NCBI GenBank assembly: GCA_964453525.1
Contig: CAYVOV010000003.1
Location: forward strand, 124,001 to 188,000
Length of the DNA stretch: 64,000 nucleotides
From: CAYVOV01 sp964453525
GTDB taxonomy: Bacteria; Chloroflexota; Dehalococcoidia; Dehalococcoidales; UBA2162
Direction of reading: 5' to 3'
The notes under the pieces were generated by a model that saw nothing but the letters and a program-made list of their open reading frames with translations, was not told the DNA's origin and did not search any database. The translations under genes and the position numbers were made by a program. Positions 50,416 through 58,932 of the stretch are shown piece after piece (the stretch's first letter is position 1; each line of letters begins with the position of its first letter).

Positions 50416-50766
50416 ATGAAAGTAACCCGCATCTATACCGGAGCCGATGGCGAGTCTCACTTTGAGGATATTGATATTCCCCTCGGCGAATCGACAGAAT
50501 CAGACCGGAGGTCGGAACTGATAAAGACCACCGGGATAATATTCAGGGAAACCGGCGGTGAATATGACCTTGGCTGGCATAATGCTCCCCGCCGGCAGTT
50601 TGTGATAAATCTTGAGGGGGCGGTTGAGATAGTTGTCGGTGACGGCAGCAAGCGTGTCCTGGGAACCGGAGATATTCTGCTTGCCGAGGATACCACCGGA
50701 CGGGGACATATCAGCCGTGCTGTTAACAACCAGCCGCGGAAATCGATTTTTGTGACGCTTGATTAA
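50416..50766 (+). CDS. Cupin domain protein
   Basis: The 116-residue single-domain protein has GWHNAPRRQFVINLEGAVEIVVGDGSKRVLGTGDILLAEDTTGRGHISRA. This is a cupin barrel with the first motif shortened (one His in GWHNAP, no second His) and a HIS in the second motif. The metal site may therefore be incomplete. The next gene starts 13 bp after the stop. Confidence 0.87.
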   Translation: MKVTRIYTGADGESHFEDIDIPLGESTESDRRSELIKTTGIIFRETGGEYDLGWHNAPRRQFVINLEGAVEIVVGDGSKRVLGTGDILLAEDTTGRGHISRAVNNQPRKSIFVTLD

Positions 50767-50779
50767 GAGAGGAGAAAAA

Positions 50780-51181
50780 ATGGAAAAGGAAAAAGAGATT
50801 CTTGAAAACTATAAGACAATAGCTGTGGTTGGCCTTTCCGCCAACCCGATGCGTCCCAGTAACAGCGTAGCCGGATACCTGAAGTCAAACGGCTATAGAA
50901 TAATCCCGGTCAATCCAAATGAAAAAGTTATACTCGATGAGACCTGTTATCCCGACCTTGCTTCAATTCCGGAGCAGGTGGAGGTCGTTGATATTTTCAG
51001 GAAATCGGAAAAAGTGCTTCCTGTAGTGCAGGCAGCGGTAAAAATAGGAGCCAGAGCAATATGGATGCAGGAAGGCATAGTTAACCAGGAAGCCGCGAAA
51101 TACGCTGCTGATGCCGGATTGAAGGTGGTTATGGGCAAGTGCATGCTCAAGGAGCACCAGAAAATACAATCTGAAAAATGA
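50780..51181 (+). CDS. CoA-binding protein, YccU-like
   Basis: This is 133 residues from the ATG at 50780, after AAGAGAGGAG. The Rossmann segments IAVVGLSANPMRPSNSVAGYLKSNGYRIIPVNPN and GARAIWMQEGIVNQEAAKYAADAGLKVVMGKCMLKEH match the CoA-binding domain of small bacterial proteins related to the succinyl-CoA ligase alpha subunit. Role unknown. Confidence 0.92.
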   Translation: MEKEKEILENYKTIAVVGLSANPMRPSNSVAGYLKSNGYRIIPVNPNEKVILDETCYPDLASIPEQVEVVDIFRKSEKVLPVVQAAVKIGARAIWMQEGIVNQEAAKYAADAGLKVVMGKCMLKEHQKIQSEK

Positions 51182-51218
51182 TTTCGGTTTAAAAAAATGT
51201 ATATGAGGAGTTAAGTTA

Positions 51219-51656
51219 ATGGCAGAAAAGACACCGTTCACGAATTTCGGGCAGATAGGAATAATTGTCAAGGACATTGAGAAGGCGGCGAAAAACCTGG
51301 AGGCAATCGGTATCGGTCCCTTCGGCGGGCTCGATGCCGAGCCGACAGTCAGGTGGGAAGCTAACGGGGAGCCGGCAGAAGTCAGACTGAAAATGCAGTT
51401 TACAAAAATAGGTCCCCTTGAAATTGAACTTATCGAGCCTATTTCAGAATGTATGCAGAAAGAGTTCCTGGATAACCACGGCGAAGGTATCCAGCATTTC
51501 TCCTTTTTTGTGGATAACATCGATGCCGTGGTGGAGCAGATGGCTGCCAAGGGCTATAAGGTGGTACAGCGCGGGTGGCGTCCCACCAAAGGCGGCTATG
51601 CCTTCTTCGATACCGAGGAAGCCTGCGGCTTTATGCTGGAGATAATAGAGAGATAA
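51219..51656 (+). CDS. VOC family protein, methylmalonyl-CoA epimerase-like
   Basis: The 145-residue protein has two glyoxalase-type beta-alpha-beta modules: FGQIGIIVKDIEKAAKNL, EIELIEP, IQHFSFFVDNIDAVVEQM and LEIIER. In methylmalonyl-CoA epimerase the first metal ligand is His, and here it is Gln (FGQIG), while the later His and Glu are kept. The metal site may be altered. It is the last of a run of small plus-strand genes before an AT-rich cassette. Confidence 0.86.
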   Translation: MAEKTPFTNFGQIGIIVKDIEKAAKNLEAIGIGPFGGLDAEPTVRWEANGEPAEVRLKMQFTKIGPLEIELIEPISECMQKEFLDNHGEGIQHFSFFVDNIDAVVEQMAAKGYKVVQRGWRPTKGGYAFFDTEEACGFMLEIIER

Positions 51657-51689
51657 CTCAAAGTGTTTTAATACTTTTATCTTGTTTTA

Positions 51690-51745
51690 AGGTAACCCCT
51701 CACCCTTTATCCCTCTCCCCTTTTATAAGGGAGAGGGAGTTTTCT
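51690..51745. repeat. G/C-rich hairpin repeat next to the AT-rich cassette
   Basis: CTCTCCCCTTTTATAAGGGAGAG forms a hairpin next to ACCCCTCACCC and TTATCCC words that belong to the same repeat family as at 7.3, 24.3 and 47.1 kb. It lies between the VOC gene and the AT-rich cassette and could be its left border or a terminator for the VOC gene. Confidence 0.6.
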
Positions 51746-51857
51746 AGAAAGGAGCAGAGCCCATTTCTAACCCGATTTAGTAAAGCTTTTATGAGGTCAA
51801 GCTCCTTTTCTTGTATCTTTCATTCTGTGATAAATGATCCTGTTTGGTCGCATAGAT

Positions 51858-52646
51858 CTAAACTATGTTCGAGGTATTCCATCTATTTATGAAATTACTA
51901 CTTAGTGCTTCATATAGTTCGTTGTTGTTCATATGATTCAGAACAACAACGAAACTTTCTTTCGTACCCAAGTCTTTAATACTATGCCCAATTATAGCCA
52001 CCTTGTCTTCTGAAATTATATACCTATCATGTATATCTGCATTTGTGTAGTCTCTGAACTCTATAGCTGGATGCTCAGTTTTGAAATCTGCGATATCGCG
52101 AACTAATTTTTCTTTGTCTCGCTCTCTAAGGTTTGCTAGTCTCGTGATAAATTGTATAGGTCTGTCTTTAAGGGTTGTCAATACATCCAACGTTTTTTCA
52201 CTGCAATAGGGATCAAGAATCTTGAGGTTTCCTGTTAATCCACTGAATATCTGATTCTTAAATAATTTTTTAGTAGTATATCTTGTATCCGGCTCGAAGT
52301 AGAATGCGTTAACTATATCACTTTTATGTAGAGAAAATAGATAGTCCCTACCCGATTTCATTATTTCATAATAAATGACGCCGTTTTCATAGTATCGGTG
52401 AACTTTATCTGATGCTCGCTTTAACGCGTTCGTGATTGAATGAACGTTTATACTATATTCTTCAGCGTCTACTAGAATCGATGCTATTTGTGAAGCCATT
52501 AACTTCTTTTTATCAAATTTGTCCTTTGTTATACATAATACCCATAATGCGAAATCTAAAGGTTTCTTGCATGATGAAATATCCGCAAAGTCACTCTTAT
52601 CAGTCTCTTTGAACTGCTTAACAAATTCTTCCCAGTCTGTGGTCAC
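51858..52646 (-). CDS. PLD-like protein with C-terminal HxR motif, AT-rich
   Basis: The 262-residue protein has an N-terminal part of about 110 residues that looks like a winged-helix fold (QIASILVDAEEYSINVHSITNALKRASDKVHRYYENGVIYYEI), then a C-terminal part ending IHDRYIISEDKVAIIGHSIKDLGTKESFVV. This is a phospholipase D-like active-site pattern with HxR in place of the usual HxK, and a GHS in place of GS/GT. Similar single-motif proteins occur in mobile and defence gene clusters. The GTG start overlaps the stop of the previous gene (52643). The gene is much richer in A/T than its neighbours. Confidence 0.75.
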   Translation of the reverse strand: MTTDWEEFVKQFKETDKSDFADISSCKKPLDFALWVLCITKDKFDKKKLMASQIASILVDAEEYSINVHSITNALKRASDKVHRYYENGVIYYEIMKSGRDYLFSLHKSDIVNAFYFEPDTRYTTKKLFKNQIFSGLTGNLKILDPYCSEKTLDVLTTLKDRPIQFITRLANLRERDKEKLVRDIADFKTEHPAIEFRDYTNADIHDRYIISEDKVAIIGHSIKDLGTKESFVVVLNHMNNNELYEALSSNFINRWNTSNIV

Positions 52647-53059
52647 TCTTGTTCACCTTCTGGTAATATTTCTTCAACAAACTTTTCTCCGGAGTTTGTC
52701 AAAACCCACGCTTTCAATTTTTCTTTCTTCTCTTTCGCTTCCATCATGTAACCCTTACCAATATTAGAATTCACCTTATCATTTATATTAGAAGGTAGTG
52801 GCTCCTTTGCTGACCTGAAGCCATCTGCCAAATCCCTTGTGTTAAAACTATCCATCGAATCGAAATGCTCAAGATAATATCCAATAACTAGAGTTCTCTG
52901 TACATCATCACCGGGTTGTTTCGTTAATAAGAATTCTTTTACTGATAACTTCTTTCCTTTAGCCGATGTTTTCTTGGTTTGTGCACCTTCTAATATGGCC
53001 ATTCTTCTTTCAAGCTCATCTAGTCTTCTTGTCAAATCCTTCGTAATATCTTCTGTCAT
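52643..53059 (-). CDS. Coiled-coil and winged-helix protein, unknown
   Basis: The 138-residue protein starts with a short coiled coil (RRLDELERRMAILEG), then a basic linker, then a winged-helix-like domain (SVKEFLLTKQPGDDVQRTLVIGYYLEHFDSMDSFNTRDLADGFRSAKEPLPSNINDKVNSNIGKGYMMEAKE). No catalytic residues are seen. The start follows AGGAGTAACATT. It is the middle gene of an AT-rich cassette and overlaps the PLD-like gene, so translational coupling is likely. Confidence 0.75.
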   Translation of the reverse strand: MTEDITKDLTRRLDELERRMAILEGAQTKKTSAKGKKLSVKEFLLTKQPGDDVQRTLVIGYYLEHFDSMDSFNTRDLADGFRSAKEPLPSNINDKVNSNIGKGYMMEAKEKKEKLKAWVLTNSGEKFVEEILPEGEQE

Positions 53060-53131
53060 AATGTTACTCCTGTTGCTAATACATTATCTAATAAGTCGCC
53101 AACTCTTTCATTTCTTATTTTCGCTATAGTA

Positions 53132-53518
53132 TCATTTATCTCTTATTATTGCTTTCACTCTTTCTAAGGCATGATTGGGGATGTAGTACTTCCTCTCACT
53201 AGATTGTTCAACAATTCTAGCTTCGAATAAACTCCTCAATGCTGGATTCACAGTGCCTTTTTTTAATCCTGTTTTCTGCATTATTTCAGTCGCAGTGGTA
53301 TTTTCTTCTGGCAAAGGCAGTTCCAAAGCTACCATGGCCTTTCTCGCTATGAGATATAAAAGTATCTTAACGTTTGCTCTTAAATCATTCCAAGAGCTCA
53401 GTGGTCTAATATCACAAGTCTCGTTATCAATTCTAATGTAGGGCTCCAGTATCTCAGCTACCAATTTTTGGTCTATTTCTTTACCACTGACCAAAAGGCT
53501 TTCTAGTTCGTTGCTCAT
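53132..53518 (-). CDS. Winged-helix regulator-like protein, AT-rich cassette
   Basis: This is 128 residues from the ATG at 53518, set by GGAGGAATATA; the upstream in-frame ATG at 53557 is weaker. The C-terminal half (TATEIMQKTGLKKGTVNPALRSLFEARIVEQSSERKYYIPNH) is a winged helix, and the N-terminal half is helical. It is likely a DNA-binding regulator of the cassette. Its stop is 72 bp before the middle gene. Confidence 0.78.
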   Translation of the reverse strand: MSNELESLLVSGKEIDQKLVAEILEPYIRIDNETCDIRPLSSWNDLRANVKILLYLIARKAMVALELPLPEENTTATEIMQKTGLKKGTVNPALRSLFEARIVEQSSERKYYIPNHALERVKAIIRDK

Positions 53519-53557
53519 TATATTCCTCCATAAATGTGACTTGGATAATAATAGCAT

Positions 53558-54170
53558 TATTTATCTATAATTGTCAAGTCTACGTTGGGAAATATATATA
53601 TTCATAATATTGATAATCTTATATATTTAGTCATATACTATCTAGCAATCACATATATTTTTTAAAGCAGGACTAATAGAATTCGATATGGCCCAAAAAA
53701 TATATTTAAATTATAAATAATATTTATGGCATAATTAAAGATTATCATAAATTATAGCTAGAATTACGTAATACAATCTTCAGGATGTCTATAATATACA
53801 TTATACAATTTAAAAATAAGACTATCATGAGCCTTGAAAATAATAAACTAAGTAAAAAATTGTAATTAAGAATATTTAAATAAAAAAAGATTATATAAAA
53901 TATAAATTATCCTTAAACAATTGTCAGTATACGAGCAATTAAATTGAGTTTTCTTATAGTAAGTAACTTTTCCTATTCAAAAGAGTAAGGAGATTGAAGA
54001 ATACCCACCGAAAAAGGCGTTAGCAAGAGGAGGATAGGCTTATATTAAATAAAGAGTTGTGATGGATTAATATATCTCACCATCTGCATATTAAAAGAAT
54101 TTTCCCGGAGGTAGTCAGTACTATAATACAATCATGGTGAAGCAGTATCTGGAAAGTGTCGGCATTAGAT
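53558..54170. other. Very AT-rich non-coding stretch upstream of the cassette
   Basis: About 600 bp of strongly A/T-rich DNA (long ATA/TAT runs from 53571 to about 53950) without a gene. It contrasts with the about 50% GC around it and lies directly upstream of the minus-strand cassette, so it holds its promoter region and maybe an integration scar. No tRNA, attachment repeat or transposase remnant was seen. Confidence 0.6.
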
Positions 54171-54947
54171 TCAATTTATTTCGTAGTCCTTGACAATTTC
54201 CCTGAGGATATCGTCGGGAGGGACGGCAAAGCTGAGTCTCCGGCTGACGAATGTGCCGGTAATTTTGTTCAGCCTGACCATCATCTCGGTAGCTTTGACG
54301 GCGATACTTATCGTGTCCAGAACGGGAATGCCTTCTACCTGGTTGAGACCGGACTTGGCAAGGAACAGGCTGGCAATTCCGCCCAGAGGGATGATAACCT
54401 CGGTCCCGCTCTGGATTGTTTTCCTGGCTCCATCGGTAAACTGCTGGAGCTGTTTCCTCTGAAATATGGGGCTCTCAAAGACCATTCCCAGCTCCGGAAT
54501 CCTGAAGTCCATATATTCGATGCTGCAAAGCCTGTTTTCAAGTCCGTATTTTTTCACAAGCTCCTCGAAGTGAGGTATCATCTTCTCATTTGGCGTAATC
54601 AGGGAAAAATTCCTTCCCATCATACAGGCTACCAGCAGCGACGTCTGCGTTATTCCGATTACAGGAATCTTCAGTACTTCTCTGGTCTGAAACAGACCGG
54701 CGTCATTTGTGGTGCCGATTGTAAAAGCATCAAAACCCTGTTCTTCTGCCTTCAGGGCGTTTTCAAGGATTTCGCGTGTAAAGAAATACTCGGTGAACCT
54801 GTATTCGACTCCCGTGCCGCCCCTGGTCGTACCGTGAACCTCAATCTCAGTGTCCGCGTTGGCAGCCTTCTGGACATGTTCCCGGAGGTATTTTTCATAT
54901 GACTGGAATCTCTCGAATGAAAGGCCGCTCTGATACCAGATTTTCAT
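54171..54947 (-). CDS. Asp/Glu racemase-fold protein lacking both catalytic cysteines
   Basis: The 258-residue protein has the two-domain Asp/Glu/hydantoin racemase or maleate isomerase plan. Where these enzymes have the first catalytic Cys, this one reads FTIGTTNDAGL, and where the second would lie it reads IIPLGGIASLF. Both Cys are replaced. It may be a binding protein, a decarboxylase-like enzyme, or a racemase using other residues. The start follows GGAGGCAGTAAGATA. It is divergent from the SDR gene at 55103. Confidence 0.83.
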   Translation of the reverse strand: MKIWYQSGLSFERFQSYEKYLREHVQKAANADTEIEVHGTTRGGTGVEYRFTEYFFTREILENALKAEEQGFDAFTIGTTNDAGLFQTREVLKIPVIGITQTSLLVACMMGRNFSLITPNEKMIPHFEELVKKYGLENRLCSIEYMDFRIPELGMVFESPIFQRKQLQQFTDGARKTIQSGTEVIIPLGGIASLFLAKSGLNQVEGIPVLDTISIAVKATEMMVRLNKITGTFVSRRLSFAVPPDDILREIVKDYEIN

Positions 54948-55102
54948 TATCTTACTGCCTCCTGTTGCATATACGAATTTAACACCTTACTGATGAGCGG
55001 GTCAATGCTGACATTAATAAAAGAGAATTACATTTTTACGTCCCGTCTGATAAACTAGATGGTGATTCAAGAGAAGAAATGAAAATGCGAAGGAGGACGG
55101 AT

Positions 55103-55888
55103 ATGGTGGAGCGCAGGCCAAGACTTGAAGGAAAGGTGGCAATCGTTACCGGTGCCGGTTCACGGGGTCCAGGTATCGGCAACGGAAAAGCGACGGCGGT
55201 TCTCTTTGCCAGGGAAGGTGCTAAAGTCCTTCTTGTGGACACATATCCCGAGCGGATGAATGAAACGCTGGAGATGATTAATTCCGAGGGTGGTGAAGCC
55301 AGTGTCTTTGCCGGTGATGTAACGAGCATTGAGGACTGCCGGGCAATAGTAGATGCAGCCGTTGAGCGCTACGGTAAACTGGATATCCTGCATAATAATG
55401 TCGGTATCGATAGCACGGCGTCAGTTGTTGATGCCGATATCGAAGAATGGGACCGGGTAATGAATATCAACCTGAAAAGTATGGTGCTAACCTGCAAGTT
55501 TGCCATCCCGCAAATGAAATCCGGCGGCGGAGGCTCAATTACAAATATTTCTTCTGTTGCCGCTCTCCGACCCCGCAGTATGGATGCCTACTCCACCTCC
55601 AAGGGTGGCGTTATCGCTCTTTCTCAGGCTCTGGCATCGGCTCACGCTGCCGACCATATCAGGGTGAACTGCATAGTTCCCGGCATGGTCTATACTCCGA
55701 TGGTGGCTGAAATACTGACCGAAGAACTGAGGGAGCATCGCCGGTTATCCACGCCCCTCCAGACCGAGGGGGAAGGCTGGGATATCGGCTGGGCAGCGGT
55801 ATTTCTTAACAGTGATGAAGCACGGTGGATTACCGGTATCGTGCTGCCGGTAGACGGCGGAGCTTTACTGACCAGGCGTAGCTGGTAA
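55103..55888 (+). CDS. Short-chain dehydrogenase/reductase
   Basis: This is 261 residues from the ATG at 55103, after AAGGAGGACGG; the first in-frame ATG is 24 bp upstream. It has TGAGSRGPGIGNG as a variant cofactor loop, NVG in LHNNVGID, Ser in NISSVAAL and Tyr/Lys in YSTSKGG. It is an NAD(P)-dependent oxidoreductase. It is followed after 74 bp by a phosphotriesterase-like gene on the same strand. Confidence 0.93.
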   Translation: MVERRPRLEGKVAIVTGAGSRGPGIGNGKATAVLFAREGAKVLLVDTYPERMNETLEMINSEGGEASVFAGDVTSIEDCRAIVDAAVERYGKLDILHNNVGIDSTASVVDADIEEWDRVMNINLKSMVLTCKFAIPQMKSGGGGSITNISSVAALRPRSMDAYSTSKGGVIALSQALASAHAADHIRVNCIVPGMVYTPMVAEILTEELREHRRLSTPLQTEGEGWDIGWAAVFLNSDEARWITGIVLPVDGGALLTRRSW

Positions 55889-55962
55889 GGTAATCGGGAA
55901 CCGTACTCTGTAATAATCTGCAAATTCCTCTGTGAAAGCCAGGGGGAAAGGAAGTTAACAGA

Positions 55963-56910
55963 ATGGCAATTATTAATTCCGTCCTCGGACCGTTTGATAC
56001 CTCAGAAATGGGCGCCACTCTGATGCATGAGCATATTATGGGCTCGTCAATTTTCATTCCTCAGACGTACCCGGAGATTCTGGACAGGGGATATATGAGA
56101 AAGATAATCGCTGGCTTGAAGCAGGCGAAAGCCGGAGGAATCGAAACGATTGTCGATGCCACCACCCTCGACCTTGGCCGGGACGTAAATATTCTTGCCG
56201 AGGCTTCCCGCCGTACCGGAGTTAATATTATTTGCTGCTCCGGCTGGTGGACGGAGAAGTCCCGCTTTCTGACCGGGGTCTCCGTTGACAGACTGGCCCG
56301 GGCGTTCATTCGTGAAATTAGAGAGGGAGTAGCCGGTACCGGCATCAAACCCGGAATCCTGAAAGGTGCCAGTGATAAGGACGGCGTACTGCCGCACGAG
56401 GAAACAGTCCTCCGCGCCGTTGCCCGCGCCCACCATGAGACCGGCCTGCCCATTATGCTGCATTCCTACTCGCCCGGCCAGGTGGGCAGGCGACAGATAG
56501 CTATCCTGAAAGAGGAAGGGGTGCCCCTCAACCGGGTAAAAATGGACCACTCCAATGATACTACCGACCTCGAATACCTGACCTGGATGCTCGACCAGGG
56601 TTGCTATCTCGGTCTTGACCGCTACCCCGGGGAAGGTGCCAGTCCTCTTGCCCGTACCAGGACGCTGAAAGCCCTGATAGATGCCGGATATAAAGACCGT
56701 CTCTGCGTTTCTCACGACTGGTCGTTAGCGCGGCACGTGGCGAGCGATTCACCGATAGGTTCACCACAGAAAAGAAAGAAGCTGAATCCGTATAACTATC
56801 TCTATATAAAGAATACTGTTTTCCCCCAGCTACGGGAGATGGGAGTCTCCGAGGAGGTGATTAGCACCGTCCTTGTGGATGCCCCCCGTAAATTCTTTGA
56901 GGGCGTTTAG
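55963..56910 (+). CDS. Phosphotriesterase-family metal hydrolase
   Basis: The 315-residue barrel protein has the first metal pair in TLMHEHIMGS, a Lys in ILKGASDKD that is carboxylated in the family, His in IMLHSYS and KMDHSND, and the last Asp in CVSHDWSL. Known relatives hydrolyse lactones or phosphotriesters. In this context a lactone or organic ester is more likely. The start follows AAAGGAAGTTAACAG. Confidence 0.9.
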   Translation: MAIINSVLGPFDTSEMGATLMHEHIMGSSIFIPQTYPEILDRGYMRKIIAGLKQAKAGGIETIVDATTLDLGRDVNILAEASRRTGVNIICCSGWWTEKSRFLTGVSVDRLARAFIREIREGVAGTGIKPGILKGASDKDGVLPHEETVLRAVARAHHETGLPIMLHSYSPGQVGRRQIAILKEEGVPLNRVKMDHSNDTTDLEYLTWMLDQGCYLGLDRYPGEGASPLARTRTLKALIDAGYKDRLCVSHDWSLARHVASDSPIGSPQKRKKLNPYNYLYIKNTVFPQLREMGVSEEVISTVLVDAPRKFFEGV

Positions 56911-57011
56911 TGGCACTTGGCTGTATTTAGAGTAATAAAAATGTTAATTCAGTCCTATAATATATACGGAGAAGCTTGATTGAACAGACCGGTTGTTCTC
57001 GAGAGATAGTG

Positions 57012-57509
57012 ATGCAAAAATATGTGAATTTTGCGAAAGACCATGGAATGATTGATGCTATGATTATCTCTCCGGAGAATATCTTCTTTGATATCAGAGC
57101 CATCCTTAAATGCTCCTGGGGATGTGACCGTTCAACTTCGGAGAATATCCGCTGCGATAATAGAAACACGAGCATCGGCGAGCGTATCGACATGGTGAAA
57201 CAGTACGCCAGTATTCTTCTTGTTCACTCGCATAGTGCGACTGAGCTATATCGGGTTTTATTACAACTTGAGAAAGTAGCTTTTCTGGATGGATATTATT
57301 TTGCTTTTACCCTGCGCGCCTGCGCCTTCTGTGATGAGTGCAAGGTCAAGATCGGAGAAGCCTGTTCTTTCCCGGATAGAATCAGACCGTGTGACCAGTT
57401 ATTTGGTATTGATGTTTATAAAACTGTTCGAAAACTGGGATTACCGTGTGAGGTTCTTCAAAGCAAAGAGGATGTCCAAAATCGTTATGGTTTCTTATTA
57501 ATTGATTGA
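57012..57509 (+). CDS. DUF2284 metal-binding protein
   Basis: This is about 165 residues from the ATG at 57012; a TTG at 56976 with GGAG before it is also possible. It has a set of Cys motifs: LKCSWGCDRST, RACAFCDECKVKIGEAC and RIRPCDQLFG, typical of DUF2284, which probably holds an iron-sulfur cluster or zinc. It lies just upstream of the second Hdr cluster on the same strand, with a hairpin between. Confidence 0.83.
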   Translation: MQKYVNFAKDHGMIDAMIISPENIFFDIRAILKCSWGCDRSTSENIRCDNRNTSIGERIDMVKQYASILLVHSHSATELYRVLLQLEKVAFLDGYYFAFTLRACAFCDECKVKIGEACSFPDRIRPCDQLFGIDVYKTVRKLGLPCEVLQSKEDVQNRYGFLLID

Positions 57510-57548
57510 GAGTTGGCAGAAAAAACCTTTTCTGTGCTATTCTGGAAT

Positions 57549-57578
57549 ATAAGTAACGTAGTCTGATACGTTACTTAT
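57549..57578. terminator. Perfect 11-bp inverted repeat before the second Hdr operon
   Basis: ATAAGTAACGT (57549-57559) and ACGTTACTTAT (57568-57578) form a perfect stem with an 8-nt loop, followed by TTGCTTTTATTT. It could end the DUF2284 transcript. Its AT-rich arms and place 33 bp before hdrC also fit a regulator site. Confidence 0.6.
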
Positions 57579-57610
57579 TGCTTTTATTTCCTCTGTCAGG
57601 CGGTAAGAAA

Positions 57611-58018
57611 ATGAGAATCCAGCTTTCATCAACAAAGGTCAGTAGTGAATTTGTGAAAAAGGTTGCCGAACTCAGCGGTCAGAACCTGAATCTCTGCTAC
57701 CAGTGCGGCAAATGCTCCGCCGGCTGCCCGATGTCCCACGCCATGGACTTCTTGCCCAACCAGATAATACGGCTGATGCAGCTCGGACTTGAGGAAGAGA
57801 TTGGCAAATCGAAGACACTCTGGCTTTGCGCTTCCTGCCTCACCTGCGCGGTACGCTGCCCGAAAGGGGTCGATATTTCCAGAGTAATGGAAGCGCTGAG
57901 GCTGATAACCCTGAGAAAAAATATTGATTTCATGGAGCCATCGAAGATTCCACCTGAGACTATCGCCGAAATGCCCCAGATAGCCCTTGTCAGCGGCTTC
58001 AGAAAATTGACGGGGTAA
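57611..58018 (+). CDS. hdrC: HdrC-like ferredoxin, second cluster
   Basis: This is 135 residues from the ATG at 57611, after AGGCGGTAAG; an in-frame TTG at 57578 is less likely. It has CYQCGKCSAGCP (about residues 29-40) and CASCLTCAVRCP (about 71-82), and ends soon after. It is shorter than the first cluster's HdrC by about 60 residues and lacks its C-terminal extension. It carries electrons to HdrB. hdrB starts 5 bp after its stop. Confidence 0.93.
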   Translation: MRIQLSSTKVSSEFVKKVAELSGQNLNLCYQCGKCSAGCPMSHAMDFLPNQIIRLMQLGLEEEIGKSKTLWLCASCLTCAVRCPKGVDISRVMEALRLITLRKNIDFMEPSKIPPETIAEMPQIALVSGFRKLTG

Positions 58019-58023
58019 CTGGT

Positions 58024-58917
58024 ATGGACTTGAGTTATTATCCCGGATGTACTCTCAAAACAAAAGCGAAGAACTTTGAGGATTCTGCCATCGCCTTAAT
58101 GGCAGCTCTGGGGATAAACCTTATCGAACTTCCCCGCTGGAACTGCTGCGGTACCGTTTATTCTCTGGCTGAAGATGACCTGGTGCACCATATAGCCCCC
58201 GTCCGTACTCTGATACGGGTAAAAGAGACGGGAAGTGGCAAGGTCGCGACCCTTTGCTCCTTCTGCTATAACACTCTTGAGAGGGCTAACCTGCTGGTAA
58301 AAAACAGCGAAGAAAAGAGAAAAACGCTCAACAGCTTTATGACCGAGGAGATAGACTATGATGGCAGTGTTGAGGTTGTTCACCTGCTTTCGGTGCTGAG
58401 AGACGACCTGGGATGGGAAGCTATCGCCGGGAAAATAAAGAGACCTCTCCGCAAACTGAAACTGGCACCTTATTACGGGTGTACCCTGTTACGCCCGCAG
58501 GAAGCGGCGATAGATGATGTGGAGAGGCCGATCGTTCTCCAGGAGCTTATCCGGACTGCGGGAGCTACGGCGGTGAACTTTCCTTATGCTACTGAGTGCT
58601 GCGGCTCATATGAGGTTGTGAGCAGTCCGGATGCCGTCGGCGAACGGGCTTACACAATTTTAACTACCGCTTTGAGACAGGGAGCGGACGCCATCGTTCT
58701 GAGCTGTCCGCTGTGCAGCTATAACCTCGGTTGGCAGCAGGAACAGTTAAAACAAAAATACCCGGAGTTTAAAGGTATGCCGGTATTGTTTTTCACTCAG
58801 GTACTGGCTCTTGCCCTTGGACTTGACCCGGAAATATGCCGGTTCGACCTGAATCCCGGAGAACCGCTGGAACTGCTTAAAACGAGGGGTTTTGTTGCGG
58901 AGGTAGTCGGAAGCTGA
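58024..58917 (+). CDS. hdrB: HdrB-like two-CCG-domain protein, second cluster
   Basis: The 297-residue protein has the same order of motifs as the first HdrB: YYPGCTLKTKAK, WNCCGTVY, CSFCYNTL, YYGCTLLRPQE, ECCGSYEVV and CPLCSYNL. It would hold two non-cubane 4Fe-4S clusters and do the disulfide chemistry. The sequences differ enough from the first HdrB to be paralogues, not a recent copy. Confidence 0.93.
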   Translation: MDLSYYPGCTLKTKAKNFEDSAIALMAALGINLIELPRWNCCGTVYSLAEDDLVHHIAPVRTLIRVKETGSGKVATLCSFCYNTLERANLLVKNSEEKRKTLNSFMTEEIDYDGSVEVVHLLSVLRDDLGWEAIAGKIKRPLRKLKLAPYYGCTLLRPQEAAIDDVERPIVLQELIRTAGATAVNFPYATECCGSYEVVSSPDAVGERAYTILTTALRQGADAIVLSCPLCSYNLGWQQEQLKQKYPEFKGMPVLFFTQVLALALGLDPEICRFDLNPGEPLELLKTRGFVAEVVGS

Positions 58918-58932
58918 ATAAGAGAATTGAAA

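Noticed and set aside
53558..54150. Possible small genes or an origin in the AT-rich stretch
   Set aside because: No frame with a ribosome-binding site and no iterons or DnaA-box clusters were seen; A/T-richness alone is not evidence.
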